Below, in pieces: positions 33,448-42,909 of a stretch of DNA of 64,000 nt (the stretch's first letter is position 1; each line of letters opens with the position of its first letter). The translations under genes were made by a program, and so were the position numbers. Below the pieces are notes generated by a model. The model did not search any database. It worked only from the letters and a program-made list of their open reading frames with translations, and was not told the origin of the DNA. The stretch lies in the NCBI GenBank assembly GCA_044239865.1, contig JBIIAO010000001.1, positions 620,001 to 684,000 of the forward strand. The letters run 5' to 3'. This DNA comes from CAIZGX01 sp044239865 (lineage in GTDB: Bacteria; Bacteroidota; Bacteroidia; Flavobacteriales_D; Sanyastnellaceae).

Positions 33448-36400
33448 TTGAAAAGAACAATACTAGCGACATTAATTTTTTGTTTCTCTACAAGTTATCT
33501 AATTGCACAATCTGATTGTGCTGTTGCTGCTCCTTTCTGCACCTCTACGGGAGTTACTTTTCCGGCAGAAACTGGAAATGGGGATGCTCCATTTGGTCCC
33601 GATTACGATTGTTTATTTACAACACCGAATCCAGCCTGGTACTACTTGAATATCTCTCAATCTGGAAACATTAATATTACGTTGACGAACACCAATTTGG
33701 TGGATGTCGATTTTATTTTATGGGGACCATTCGCAAATCAAGCTTCCATGTGTACTGCTATATTCAATGGAACAGCCGGGATTGAAGATTGCAGTTATGC
33801 TACTGATGCGACAGAGTATGTTGACATAACAGGGGCTATAGTTGGACAGTGGTATATGTTCTTGATCACGAACTTTTCTGATGTGCCTACTGATATTATT
33901 GCAACCCAAACAGGCGGTGGCGGCGCAACCAACTGCTCAATTCTTTGCACGTTCAACGGTATAACAGCTAATCCAACGGCTTGCGTCCAAGCAACGCAAC
34001 AATACAGTGTAAGTGGAACCGTAACAGTTACCGATCCTCCAAGCACAGGAACTTTAACCATCACGAATTCGTGCGGTGGAGCGCCTATTGTTATGAATCC
34101 ACCTTTTGCTTCAAGCATACCCTATACTTTTTCAAATTTGTCGGCGAATGGCTCTTCTTGCACGGTAACAGCGACATTCTCTGCGGATCCGACGTGTGCG
34201 GGAACTGTGAATTACAACGCACCCGCGCCTTGCGCTGTTGCCTTGTGCAATATGGACTTTCTGCAGGCAGACATTGGGGCTTGTGATTTTGCAAATAACG
34301 CCTACGACATAACGGGCTATGTAGAATTTTCAAATGCTCCTGCAACAGGACAATTGATTATCGAAACTTGCAACGGGCAACAAGCAGTTTTTAACGCACC
34401 ATTTGTTTCGCCTTTGAATTATTCAATTTTAGATATTACATCTGATGGCGCTGCCTGCGATGTTACTGCCTATTTTTCGTCAGCTGCTGCATGCACCAAT
34501 ACGGTTGCATACGTTGCTCCAGACCCTTGTGTTTGTGCGGTGAATGCAGGAACGTTTGTCACAACTACAAATGGTGATACTAACACTCCAAGCTATTTGT
34601 GCTTCAACGATCAATTCAATATTGTTTCCAATAACGATTATTTATTCTCAGCGAATGTTTTCGATGACGACACGCTTTACAATCCTGCTATTTGGTATTT
34701 AGTATATTCATGTCCACCTACTGTCGGACAGGGGGGGAGTGTAGAAACAGATCCATGTTTGGTTGGAACTATTTCTTCTCAAGATTTGATTGACCTGAAT
34801 GATGGCAGTTTTATAGCTCAATTCCCTGCAGGAACTTTTACGAACAACACGGTTTATTTCACTCCGATAACGATGTACGATGAAACTACCGGGACGTATT
34901 CATTTACCAATTTTGCAGGTATGTGTTATGATTTGGGACCAACGTATACCTATACTTATTTACCCGAAATTATAGAAGGTACCTCAACACAGAACTGCGT
35001 TGGACAGACACTAACCGTTGGTTTCTCAGGCGGTGCGCCAGAATTATTGGGTACATCCTTCACCGCAATCAATCTATCTCCCGCAAATGCCTTCTTCGTT
35101 GACGATGTCGCTCCAAATAACGGCACTATCGTAGTAGGCGGATTGTTAGACGGAGATATTGTAACTTATACAATTGAAGACCAATACGGTTGTCCTTATA
35201 GTTACACTTCGGCGCCATTTGTTGGTCCAGCTATTCCAACATTAACCGCACAAAACCCTTTGTGTGTATCAGATGCTCCAGTTCAATTGATCGCAACACC
35301 AGCCGGTGGAACTTGGACAGGAGTGGGTGTTTCCGCAACAGGTTTGTTCAATCCCACAACTGCTGGAGTAGGGACTGAAATTATTTCATACTTACCTGCT
35401 GGCTGTGCATTGACAGGAACTTTGAATATTCTCGTATATGGTCCACTAGACGCGACCATTGTGAATCCAGGTGCGTTGTGTATTGACGCTAATCCGATTA
35501 CGTTAACAGCCGCTAGTCCTGGCGGAACTTGGAGTGGAGTGGGTATTACAAATCCAGCAACGGGAGCTTTCGATCCGAGTGCAGCAGGTGTTTTAACAAC
35601 GACGATTACATACACGATAGCTGGAAACTGCGGAGACACCGATACACAAACCATAACGGTGAATCCATTACCTGTTGTTTCGTTCACGGCCGATGTTACT
35701 TCTGGATGTGCGCCGCTTACAGTTAATCTTACAAATACTAGTGTTCCACTTGGAAATGGATGCACGTGGTGGGTAGATGGAGTTCCAAGCGGAAACAACT
35801 GCGCTTCGTTGAATTACACCTTCAATACCCAAGGATGCTACGACATTATGCTTTCGACTACCGACGGAAACGGTTGTAGCAGCAACGCTTCGATTGTTGA
35901 TTACATCTGCGTTTCTCAACAACCGGTTTCTACATTTAGCTGGTCGCCAATTTCTCCGAATGTTGGCAATAGCACGGTTCAGTTTATCAATTATTCGTTG
36001 GGTGCAGTGAGTTACAATTGGACAATCATGGACATGTACTACTTGAATTCTACAGAACCAGTATTTACCTTTCCAAATGAGGTGCCTGGCGATTATGATG
36101 TGTGCTTGCTTGTCACCAATTCAGATGGTTGCACCGATTTAAGCTGTGGTACTGTGGTTGTGAACGATCAGTTTAATATTTTCGTTCCGAACTGCTTTAC
36201 TCCAAATACAGATGGAAGAAACGAATTGTTCAAGCCTTCCATACGCGGAGAATCATTGATTCAAACCTATGAATTTCAGATTTTCAATCGTTGGGGAGAT
36301 GTGTTGTTTAGAACGAACGACATCAATGAAGGTTGGTACGGAGAAGTAGACGGCGGCGAATATTTCGCCATTGACGCGGTGTATTCTTGGCTCATTAAAA

Positions 36401-36462
36401 TCTTACCGAACAATGGTCAAGAGCCATTCGAACAGACCGGACATGTCACGGTTATACGCTAA
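33448..36462 (+). CDS. Large secreted adhesin-like protein with T9SS type B (gliding motility) C-terminus
   Basis: About 1004 residues. No ATG opens the frame; TTG at 33448 gives MKRTILATLIFCFSTSYLIAQ, an ideal signal peptide, while TTG at 33403 would add 15 residues. The body is Cys-, Thr- and Asn-rich: an N-terminal segment with GNGDAPFGPDYDCLFTTPNP like CUB/pre-peptidase domains, several Ig-like units with GGTWTGVGV...GLFNPTTAG and GGTWSGVGITNPATGAFDPS (20 residues), and a PKD-like unit (VSFTADVTSGCAPLTVNLTN). The last 90 residues are the gliding motility-associated C-terminal domain (FVPNCFTPNTDGRNELFKPS, FNRWGDVLFR), a type B sorting signal. Probably a surface adhesin. Confidence 0.9.
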   Translation: MKRTILATLIFCFSTSYLIAQSDCAVAAPFCTSTGVTFPAETGNGDAPFGPDYDCLFTTPNPAWYYLNISQSGNINITLTNTNLVDVDFILWGPFANQASMCTAIFNGTAGIEDCSYATDATEYVDITGAIVGQWYMFLITNFSDVPTDIIATQTGGGGATNCSILCTFNGITANPTACVQATQQYSVSGTVTVTDPPSTGTLTITNSCGGAPIVMNPPFASSIPYTFSNLSANGSSCTVTATFSADPTCAGTVNYNAPAPCAVALCNMDFLQADIGACDFANNAYDITGYVEFSNAPATGQLIIETCNGQQAVFNAPFVSPLNYSILDITSDGAACDVTAYFSSAAACTNTVAYVAPDPCVCAVNAGTFVTTTNGDTNTPSYLCFNDQFNIVSNNDYLFSANVFDDDTLYNPAIWYLVYSCPPTVGQGGSVETDPCLVGTISSQDLIDLNDGSFIAQFPAGTFTNNTVYFTPITMYDETTGTYSFTNFAGMCYDLGPTYTYTYLPEIIEGTSTQNCVGQTLTVGFSGGAPELLGTSFTAINLSPANAFFVDDVAPNNGTIVVGGLLDGDIVTYTIEDQYGCPYSYTSAPFVGPAIPTLTAQNPLCVSDAPVQLIATPAGGTWTGVGVSATGLFNPTTAGVGTEIISYLPAGCALTGTLNILVYGPLDATIVNPGALCIDANPITLTAASPGGTWSGVGITNPATGAFDPSAAGVLTTTITYTIAGNCGDTDTQTITVNPLPVVSFTADVTSGCAPLTVNLTNTSVPLGNGCTWWVDGVPSGNNCASLNYTFNTQGCYDIMLSTTDGNGCSSNASIVDYICVSQQPVSTFSWSPISPNVGNSTVQFINYSLGAVSYNWTIMDMYYLNSTEPVFTFPNEVPGDYDVCLLVTNSDGCTDLSCGTVVVNDQFNIFVPNCFTPNTDGRNELFKPSIRGESLIQTYEFQIFNRWGDVLFRTNDINEGWYGEVDGGEYFAIDAVYSWLIKILPNNGQEPFEQTGHVTVIR

Positions 36463-36538
36463 TCAAGGTAGACCTCGAGTGTTCAATAGATGTATTTCTT
36501 AATGATTCATTAATACCTGTTGAACCTCAATTCAGACG

Positions 36539-36561
36539 TACTTTTGTTAACGGTAAATTTG
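36539..36561 (+). promoter_or_regulatory. Two overlapping -7 boxes before the second T9SS type B gene
   Basis: TACTTTTG (36539-36546) and TAAATTTG (36554-36561) both fit TAnnTTTG. The second ends 3 bp before the ATG at 36565, which would give a leaderless transcript and supports that start over the upstream TTG. Confidence 0.5.
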
Positions 36562-36564
36562 TCA

Positions 36565-39150
36565 ATGGGAAACAGTTTGGGAAAGAAAATAGGTTCGTTT
36601 TTAGCGCTTATTATTTTATCGCTTTCAGCGAATGCCCAATGCATTGTCATAAATGAGGTCATGGTAAATGCCGCGGGTGGTTGCGATGGCGGTTGTACCC
36701 CGAGCACGGCGGAGTGGGTAGAACTTTACAACACGTGCAACACTCCTCAAGATATTTCATGTTTTGTCTTAACCGATGGGGATTTTGGAGTCACCTTTCC
36801 TGTAGGAACAATTATTCAGCCCTATAGTTTTTTTGTCATCGGTTCGTCAAATTCAGGCACAGTTGTTAATCTTGATTTAGGCACTTGTGGATGCACATCT
36901 GGACCAACTTCACAAGTTGGAATTTTCACGAATAGCGCGGAGCAATTGGCTTTTGTGAATCCTTTAGGAGTTATTTTGGACGGATTGTATTGGGGTGGAG
37001 GACAGTTTGCTCAAACGCCTTCTTTCACAACAGCCAATACAGTTGGCTGTCCAGATGTAACCATTACTCTTTCAGCAAGCGACCCCGCATTGATTTCAGT
37101 AAGTGGACAGTCCAATAATGACGGAGAGTCTATATACAGAGAATGCGATGGAACGAATGTGTGGTTAACAGGAGCAACAGTTCCGACACCGGGGACCTCG
37201 AATTCGCCCTTCATTCCAATTGCCTCAACTCCAACCATTGTCCAACCCTCATGTGGAATTAGCGGTTCCATAGATGTTGTTATTTCAGGTGGAATTGGTC
37301 CATTTACCTACGAATGGTTAGGCACCACCAACACAACTCCAAATCTTGGAAACCTTGAACCGGGTGTTTATACATTGGCAGTCACCGATCAAGGACAGTG
37401 TGGCACACCGCAATTATTTACGTACACAATTTCGGCTTCTTCGACAGATCCTGTTTTACTTGTTGCCGCAACTTCGTTGTCCATTTGCTTGGGAGAATCA
37501 ACGACACTAACAGCGAGTGGTAGCGCGAATTATGTGTGGAATGCCGACCCTTCTTTGACTACGAACATTGGTGCAACGGTTATTGCAACCCCTACAATAA
37601 CCACAACCTACATCGCGAACTCGACCATTAACGGTTGCGCGCAAACAGCGTCCATTACTATAATTGTATCGAGTGCTCCAGTATCTGCTATAAGCTCGAA
37701 TTCTCCTTTGTGTGAAGGTAGCGCTTTGAATCTGGCAGCAACTTCGGTGGTAGGAGCAACCTATCTGTGGAGTGGCCCGAATGTTTTTTCTTCACTCACT
37801 CAAAATCCTACAATTATTTCAGTCACCCCTTTGGCTGCCGGAACTTATACATGCTTGGTCGCAATAGGCAACTGCGTTTCAACCTATACTACCAGCATTG
37901 TTGTTGATGCAGCCACGCCTTCAGTAATCAATACGGCTGGTCCTTTCTGTATCTCAGACCTTTTTTTTGATTTAAATTCGCCCAACGAGCCAGGTCTGTG
38001 GAGTGGCGCAGGAATCATAGACTTGAACACGGGAGCATTTCTTCCAAGCTCCGCAGGTTCTGGAAATTCAGCGATTACATTCGATAGCGATGCTTACTGC
38101 ACTTCTCCTTCAACAATAAATATTCAGGTGACCTCAGCGCTGAGCGCCGCCATTACTCCAATAAATCCTTTGTGTGTAAATGGAAGTTCAGAGCAGCTTC
38201 AGGTGGCAAATGCGGGAGGAACTTGGAGTGGAAACGCGGTTAATTCCAGTGGAATGGTAAGTCCGGCGGCTCTCGGAGTAGGTGTTTTTCAAGCGATTTA
38301 TACCATAGCTGGAAGTTGCGGCGGTGCCGATACAATAACTATTCAGGTGGTTCCGCTTCCGCAATTTAGTTTTACATCTTCCGCAGCAACGGGTTGTGCT
38401 CCGTTGAATGTGCAATTCAATAGCAATTCAGCTACCGCGCTTTCGAGTTGTGTGTGGAGTATAGATGGAGTGAATGTTGGCAGTGGATGCGGAAGTTTTA
38501 ATTACAATTTTCAATCGGCTGGATGTTTCACTGTTGCATTAACATCAACTGACGGAAACGGTTGTGTGAATTCTGTTTCTCAAACCGATTTAGTGTGTAT
38601 CGATTTGTTTCCAGTTGCCGCCTTTCAATGGACTCCTATCACCCCTTCTTTAAATAATCCATTGATTGAGTTTACTAATCTGTCTTTAGGAAATACCACC
38701 AATCAATGGAATGTAAACGGTGAATTATCTGGCAATACAGAGACACAATATACTTTTTCTGAAACCATAGGAAGTTCGTTCGAGGCTTGCTTGGAAGTGA
38801 GCAATCAATACGGATGTGCAGACTCTACGTGTTACACCATTTTTGTCAATCGGGAAGAAATGGTTTTTGTTCCGAACTCTTTTTCGCCAAACGATGATGG
38901 ATTGAATGATGTGTTCTTTCCTGTACTATCTGGATTCAATTTGAATGAAATTCAATATGCCTTCAGCATTTACAATAGATACGGTGAACGCATTTTTTAT
39001 TCCGAAGACCCCAATCAAGCCTGGATCGGAAACGTTTATGGCAATGAGTTTTATGCGCAAATAGACGCGTACACGTGGTCACTTCAAATTACAACGTCAT
39101 CTTTCACCGAACCCATTGAACTAACCGGTTCAGTCGTCGCCATCCGATAA
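36565..39150 (+). CDS. Secreted lamin-tail-domain protein with T9SS type B C-terminus
   Basis: About 861 residues. The ATG at 36565 gives MGNSLGKKIGSFLALIILSLSANAQ-like leader (read as MGNSLGKKIGSFLALII then LSLSANAQ); a TTG 45 bp upstream is less likely. Next is a lamin tail domain (CIVINEVMVNAAGG, STAEWVELYNTCN, VGTIIQPYSFFVIGSS; about 25-170), then Ig-like units with GGTWSGNAVNSSGMVSPAA and a PKD-like unit (FSFTSSAATGCAPLNVQFNS), and the gliding motility-associated C-terminal domain (FVPNSFSPNDDGLNDVFFPV, YNRYGERIFYS). It is a paralogue of the preceding protein in its C-terminal half. Its TAA is followed directly by hairpin array B. Confidence 0.9.
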   Translation: MGNSLGKKIGSFLALIILSLSANAQCIVINEVMVNAAGGCDGGCTPSTAEWVELYNTCNTPQDISCFVLTDGDFGVTFPVGTIIQPYSFFVIGSSNSGTVVNLDLGTCGCTSGPTSQVGIFTNSAEQLAFVNPLGVILDGLYWGGGQFAQTPSFTTANTVGCPDVTITLSASDPALISVSGQSNNDGESIYRECDGTNVWLTGATVPTPGTSNSPFIPIASTPTIVQPSCGISGSIDVVISGGIGPFTYEWLGTTNTTPNLGNLEPGVYTLAVTDQGQCGTPQLFTYTISASSTDPVLLVAATSLSICLGESTTLTASGSANYVWNADPSLTTNIGATVIATPTITTTYIANSTINGCAQTASITIIVSSAPVSAISSNSPLCEGSALNLAATSVVGATYLWSGPNVFSSLTQNPTIISVTPLAAGTYTCLVAIGNCVSTYTTSIVVDAATPSVINTAGPFCISDLFFDLNSPNEPGLWSGAGIIDLNTGAFLPSSAGSGNSAITFDSDAYCTSPSTINIQVTSALSAAITPINPLCVNGSSEQLQVANAGGTWSGNAVNSSGMVSPAALGVGVFQAIYTIAGSCGGADTITIQVVPLPQFSFTSSAATGCAPLNVQFNSNSATALSSCVWSIDGVNVGSGCGSFNYNFQSAGCFTVALTSTDGNGCVNSVSQTDLVCIDLFPVAAFQWTPITPSLNNPLIEFTNLSLGNTTNQWNVNGELSGNTETQYTFSETIGSSFEACLEVSNQYGCADSTCYTIFVNREEMVFVPNSFSPNDDGLNDVFFPVLSGFNLNEIQYAFSIYNRYGERIFYSEDPNQAWIGNVYGNEFYAQIDAYTWSLQITTSSFTEPIELTGSVVAIR

Positions 39151-39156
39151 TCTCAT

Positions 39157-39256
39157 CGACGCAGTCGTCATCGCGTAGCGTCATCCGCATAGCGGTCATC
39201 ACAACGTGTTTTGTCATCCGCATAGCGGTCATCACGAAGTGTCATCCGCGAAGCGG
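39157..39256. repeat. Tandem mini-hairpin array B (seven units, TCAT linker)
   Basis: Plus strand: CGAC-gca-GTCG (39157-39167), CGC-gta-GCG (39172-39180), CCGC-ata-GCGG (39185-39195), CAC-aac-GTG (39200-39208), CCGC-ata-GCGG (39218-39228), CAC-gaa-GTG (39233-39241), CCGC-gaa-GCGG (39246-39256). The linker is TCAT throughout, with five extra bases (TTTTG) after the fourth unit. The array fills the whole interval between two convergent stop codons. Same architecture as arrays at 16111-16181 and 51006-51215. Confidence 0.92.
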
Positions 39257-39257
39257 T

Positions 39258-39698
39258 CTATTTTATCATCTTTTTCAAATAATCCAAAATACTATCCTCC
39301 AACCCCGCCATATCGCTCAATTCAATTTCAAGTGACCGAGTTGAATTAATTAACTCAATGAGTGAAAGAAACAATGAGACACAGAATAGGATGAGTGCCG
39401 TTGCAAAAGTGAATTCAGCAAGAGCCATTTCTTGTCGATAAATGAAATACATGGAAACAATTGCAAGTGCGAAACTTAACACCCCGAAAATCTGCATGTT
39501 TTTTATCAGCCGCAACCTGAATTTCAGATTCTTGATTTGCGCGTAGAGTAACGCCGCTTCCTTGGGCTCACGGCCTTTGTATCGGTCGTGAAGATTACGG
39601 ATGACATTCGCCAAGGCAAGAAATCTATTGGTGTATGCGAGCATGATTAAGCTAATTGCCGGAAACAATAATGCGGGGGTGTTAATAGTTATATCCAT
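39258..39698 (-). CDS. DUF2721 family membrane protein
   Basis: About 146 residues from MDITINTPALLFPAISLIML; an ATG 30 bp upstream is possible but would overlap the divergent gene's leader more. Three TM helices: near the N-terminus (residues 6-25), about 72-92 (MQIFGVLSFALAIVSMYFIY) and 97-123. The loop TNRFLALANVIRNLHDRY with the following helix AALLYAQIKNLKFRLRLIK is typical of DUF2721. Function unknown. The stop codon abuts the last unit of hairpin array B. Confidence 0.83.
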   Translation of the reverse strand: MDITINTPALLFPAISLIMLAYTNRFLALANVIRNLHDRYKGREPKEAALLYAQIKNLKFRLRLIKNMQIFGVLSFALAIVSMYFIYRQEMALAEFTFATALILFCVSLFLSLIELINSTRSLEIELSDMAGLEDSILDYLKKMIK

Positions 39699-39765
39699 AC
39701 TCGCAAAGTAATTGATTTTTGTGTCCACTTTTATTTCATATTTGTTCTTAGCTTATTTTTACCAA

Positions 39766-40704
39766 ATGCCAATAAACTTCGATCGTTCATACATACAATC
39801 TTATTCATCGCTTGAATTGCTCGCCAAACAAGCGGTTGAAGGTTTCATTACAGGAATGCATCGTTCTCCTTATCACGGATTTTCGGTTGAATTTGCAGAG
39901 CATCGTCTGTACAACGCTGGAGAATCTACACGTCATCTCGATTGGAAATTATTGGCGCGAACCGATAAGCATTTCGTTAAACGATATGAAGAAGAAACCA
40001 ATTTACGCTGTCAATTGGTAGTAGATGTTTCTTCATCCATGCTTTTTCCAACCATTAAAAATGCTGAAGGAAAGGAGTGGAATAAACTAAAGTTCGCTCT
40101 ATACGGCGCAGCAAGCGTTATGGAACTCATGAAGCGCCAGCGCGATGCTGTTGGGTTGAGTGTTTTCGCGAATGACTTAATGGTGCACACCAAAGCAGGA
40201 AGCAGCCAAGCACACATTCATTACTTGTATTCAGAAATGGAGAAGTGGCTCGAGCAAAGTGCGACTTCCTACAAAAGCAACAGCCACGTGTCTGCAGTCA
40301 TTCATGAAATAGCAGAGCGTATTCACAGAAGAAGTTTGGTGGTTGTGTTCAGCGATATGCTCGACGATTCCAAACAAGTGGAAGAAGTCTTTCAGTCGCT
40401 TCAACACCTTCGCCACAACAAACATGAGGTCATTCTATTTCATGTGGTTCACAAAGAACAGGAGTTGGACTTCAATTTTGAAAATCGTCCGTATTCGTTT
40501 GTTGATTTAGAAACAGGCGAGGAAGTGAAAGCCCATCCGCATGAATTAAGAAAGGCTTATCAAGAGAAGATGAGTGCTTTTAGAACCTCGCTGCAATTAA
40601 AGGCCGGACAGATTGGAGTCGATTATTTTCAAACGTCTATTGAAGATGGAATTCAAAACTGTATGCTTCAATTCTTGTTGAAGCGTCAGCGTATGATGAT
40701 TTAA
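39766..40704 (+). CDS. DUF58 domain protein (vWA-like)
   Basis: About 312 residues starting MPINFDRSYIQSYSSLELLA; the longer in-frame start at 39712 would give a false hydrophobic leader overlapping the divergent gene. DUF58 signature: GMHRSPYHGFSVEFAEHRLY (20 residues), RHLDWKLLARTDKHFVKRYE, then a von Willebrand A-like fold with LVVDVSSSMLFP (MIDAS-like DxSxS) and VVFSDMLDD. Family members often sit next to MoxR ATPases; no MoxR is in the window, so the partner lies elsewhere. Four bases separate it from the sirtuin gene. Confidence 0.9.
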   Translation: MPINFDRSYIQSYSSLELLAKQAVEGFITGMHRSPYHGFSVEFAEHRLYNAGESTRHLDWKLLARTDKHFVKRYEEETNLRCQLVVDVSSSMLFPTIKNAEGKEWNKLKFALYGAASVMELMKRQRDAVGLSVFANDLMVHTKAGSSQAHIHYLYSEMEKWLEQSATSYKSNSHVSAVIHEIAERIHRRSLVVVFSDMLDDSKQVEEVFQSLQHLRHNKHEVILFHVVHKEQELDFNFENRPYSFVDLETGEEVKAHPHELRKAYQEKMSAFRTSLQLKAGQIGVDYFQTSIEDGIQNCMLQFLLKRQRMMI

Positions 40705-40708
40705 TTTT

Positions 40709-41389
40709 ATGAAACATTTAGTGGTTTTAACTGGCGCTGGAACCAGCGCCGAAAGCGGTATTAACACCTTTCGCGATTCAAACGGACTGTGGGAGCAATA
40801 CCGCATTGAAGACGTTGCAACTCCTGAAGGTTGGCAACGCAACCCCGAGCTTGTGACAGAGTTCTACAACCAACGTCGATTGCAATTGAACGAGGTAAAA
40901 CCCAACAACGGACACCTCATTCTAGCGCAATTGGAAAAACACTTCCGTGTTTCGATTATTACGCAAAATGTAGACAACCTTCACGAGCGCGCTGGAAGTT
41001 CTAACATTCTTCATCTACACGGAGAGCTTACCAAAATGAGAAGCTCGTGCTGCGTAAATGAAATTGGGCAAATTGCCCAATCGACTTCAAGTGCATGCGC
41101 ACACGGAAACGCGTTGCGTCCGCACATTGTCTGGTTCGGAGAAGATGTTCCCTTGCTGCTAGATGCTGCTGAACTTGTAGAAGACGCTGATGTGTTTATG
41201 GTGCTCGGAACTTCGCTGGAAGTATATCCGGCAGCCGGATTGCTTTACAACGTTCCGCTTAAAGCCGAGCGTTGGGTCATTGATCCGAAAGTGCCAGAAC
41301 TTGCAACTAAGTTAGGGTTCAACGCCATTGCCTCCGGTGCTTCCGAAGGGATGCAAAGCTGGTGCGAGTTTCAAAAAATTAGTCTCTAG
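40709..41389 (+). CDS. cobB: Sirtuin-type NAD-dependent protein deacylase
   Basis: 226 residues. Removes acyl groups from lysines, consuming NAD. Motifs: LTGAGTSAESGINTFRD (NAD loop), ITQNVDNLHERAGSSNILHLHGEL (as TQNVDNLHERAG and HLHGEL; catalytic His in HLHG), PHIVWFGEDVP and LGTSLEVYPAAGLL. FYNQRR carries the Tyr-x-x-Arg of class III sirtuins, which prefer succinyl or malonyl lysine. The zinc Cys pattern is incomplete (SSCCVN and one Cys in SSACAHG), as often in Bacteroidota members. The gene ends 11 bp inside the convergent biotin carboxylase gene. Confidence 0.92.
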   Translation: MKHLVVLTGAGTSAESGINTFRDSNGLWEQYRIEDVATPEGWQRNPELVTEFYNQRRLQLNEVKPNNGHLILAQLEKHFRVSIITQNVDNLHERAGSSNILHLHGELTKMRSSCCVNEIGQIAQSTSSACAHGNALRPHIVWFGEDVPLLLDAAELVEDADVFMVLGTSLEVYPAAGLLYNVPLKAERWVIDPKVPELATKLGFNAIASGASEGMQSWCEFQKISL

Positions 41390-42866
41390 CGCGAAGCTTC
41401 CAAGCACTTGTTTTCTGTTCTGTACTTCCGTTTGGAAAAGCAGATGCATTGTTTTGATGGAATAAAATCTCTGCAGCAATTGCAGCCACTTCCGTTTCCT
41501 CTGAGGTCAATTCTTGTTTTAGAATTTCAGGGGTGAAGTAGTCTTTCACAAAATGCGTATCGAAATTTCCAGATTTGAATGCTTCATGATTAATGGCCCA
41601 AGAGCAGAACTCAAGCGTAGTTTGAACTCCTGAAATCTTATATTCAGAAATAGCTCTCGTCATGCGCTCAATGGCTTGCTCGCGATTCGCAGCATGCACA
41701 ATCAACTTCGCAATCATTGGATCGTAGTAAATTGGAATATCCATTCCTTCTTCAAATCCATCGTCGACGCGAACGCCCGGTCCTTGCGGACGAACGTAAG
41801 TGTTCAATCTTCCGATATCGGGAAGGAAGTTGTTCGTTGGATCTTCTGCATAAACACGAACCTCAAGGGCATGTCCGTTTATCGAAAGATCTTCTTGCGT
41901 GAACGCCAATTTCTCTCCGCGTGCCACGCGAATTTGTTCCTTCACCAAGTCAATACCCGTAATGCTTTCTGAAACCGGATGCTCCACTTGCAAGCGGGTA
42001 TTCATTTCCAAAAAATAGTAATTCAATTTATCGTCGAGCAAGAACTCCACTGTTCCTGCGCCAACATAGTCGCAACTTCTAGCGGCATCGCATGCACTCT
42101 TGCCCATAGCATCACGAAGCTCCGGAGTAAGAATTGCAGAAGGCGCTTCTTCAATCACTTTCTGGTGTCTACGCTGAATGCTGCATTCACGTTCAAAGAG
42201 GTGAACAATATTTCCGTGTGTATCTGCCAAAACTTGAATCTCAATGTGTCGCGGTCCGCTTACATATCGTTCAATGAAAACCGCTCCGTCTCCGAATGAA
42301 CTCACGGCTTCAGAGATTGCGCGCTCCATTTGCTCTTCAACTTCTTCAATTTTCTCAACGATGCGCATTCCTTTTCCACCACCACCTGCGCTGGCTTTAA
42401 TTAAAATTGGAAGTCCAACTTCAAGTGCTACGCGCTTCGCTTGCTCTACATCTGCAATGGCGTCTTCGGTTCCTGGAACCATGGGAATATTATACTTTCT
42501 TGCGGCTGCTTTAGCTGCAAGTTTACTTCCCATCATGTCTATACTGTCTGGATTCGGACCAATGAAGGTGATTCCGTTTTCTTGAACTTTTCTTGCGAAG
42601 CCTGCATTTTCAGAAAGGAATCCGTATCCCGGATGAATCCCTTCAACACCTAACTCTTTGCAAATTTCAATGATCTTATCTGCACGCAAATACGACTGGT
42701 TGGAAGGAGGAGGACCAACGCAAACGGCCTCGTCGGCGTATTTTACGAACGGTGCATTGCGATCGGCTTCACTATATATTGCAACAGTTGCAATTCCCAT
42801 TTCTTTTGCAGAGCGCATGATGCGCAAGGCAATTTCTCCACGGTTTGCGACAAGTATTTTTTTCAT
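41379..42866 (-). CDS. accC: Biotin carboxylase subunit of an acyl-CoA carboxylase
   Basis: About 495 residues starting MKKILVANRGEIALRIMRSA; seven more N-terminal residues from an upstream ATG are unlikely. ATP-dependent carboxylation of biotin on the carrier protein. Features: ATP-grasp loop KASAGGGGKGMRIV, ERECSIQRRHQKVIEEAPS, biotin/bicarbonate residues in NTRLQVEHPVSE, and FLPDIGRLNTYVRPQGPGVR (20 residues). The C-terminus is 40-50 residues longer than E. coli AccC, as in Bacteroidota paralogues that serve propionyl-CoA carboxylase. No carboxyltransferase or biotin carrier gene is adjacent, so acetyl- versus propionyl-CoA is open. Confidence 0.93.
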   Translation of the reverse strand: MKKILVANRGEIALRIMRSAKEMGIATVAIYSEADRNAPFVKYADEAVCVGPPPSNQSYLRADKIIEICKELGVEGIHPGYGFLSENAGFARKVQENGITFIGPNPDSIDMMGSKLAAKAAARKYNIPMVPGTEDAIADVEQAKRVALEVGLPILIKASAGGGGKGMRIVEKIEEVEEQMERAISEAVSSFGDGAVFIERYVSGPRHIEIQVLADTHGNIVHLFERECSIQRRHQKVIEEAPSAILTPELRDAMGKSACDAARSCDYVGAGTVEFLLDDKLNYYFLEMNTRLQVEHPVSESITGIDLVKEQIRVARGEKLAFTQEDLSINGHALEVRVYAEDPTNNFLPDIGRLNTYVRPQGPGVRVDDGFEEGMDIPIYYDPMIAKLIVHAANREQAIERMTRAISEYKISGVQTTLEFCSWAINHEAFKSGNFDTHFVKDYFTPEILKQELTSEETEVAAIAAEILFHQNNASAFPNGSTEQKTSAWKLRARD

Positions 42867-42909
42867 TCCACAAAAATGAACATTCAAAGTCCATTTTGAA
42901 AATTATTCG

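Noticed and set aside
35283..35798. 171-codon frame antisense to the T9SS type B gene
   Set aside because: Val/Pro/Thr-rich shadow of the low-complexity Ig-like region; no start context or independent promoter.
40709..41389. Sirtuin as part of an anti-phage defence system
   Set aside because: It is a standard short class III deacylase with no defence-type fusion or partner gene nearby.
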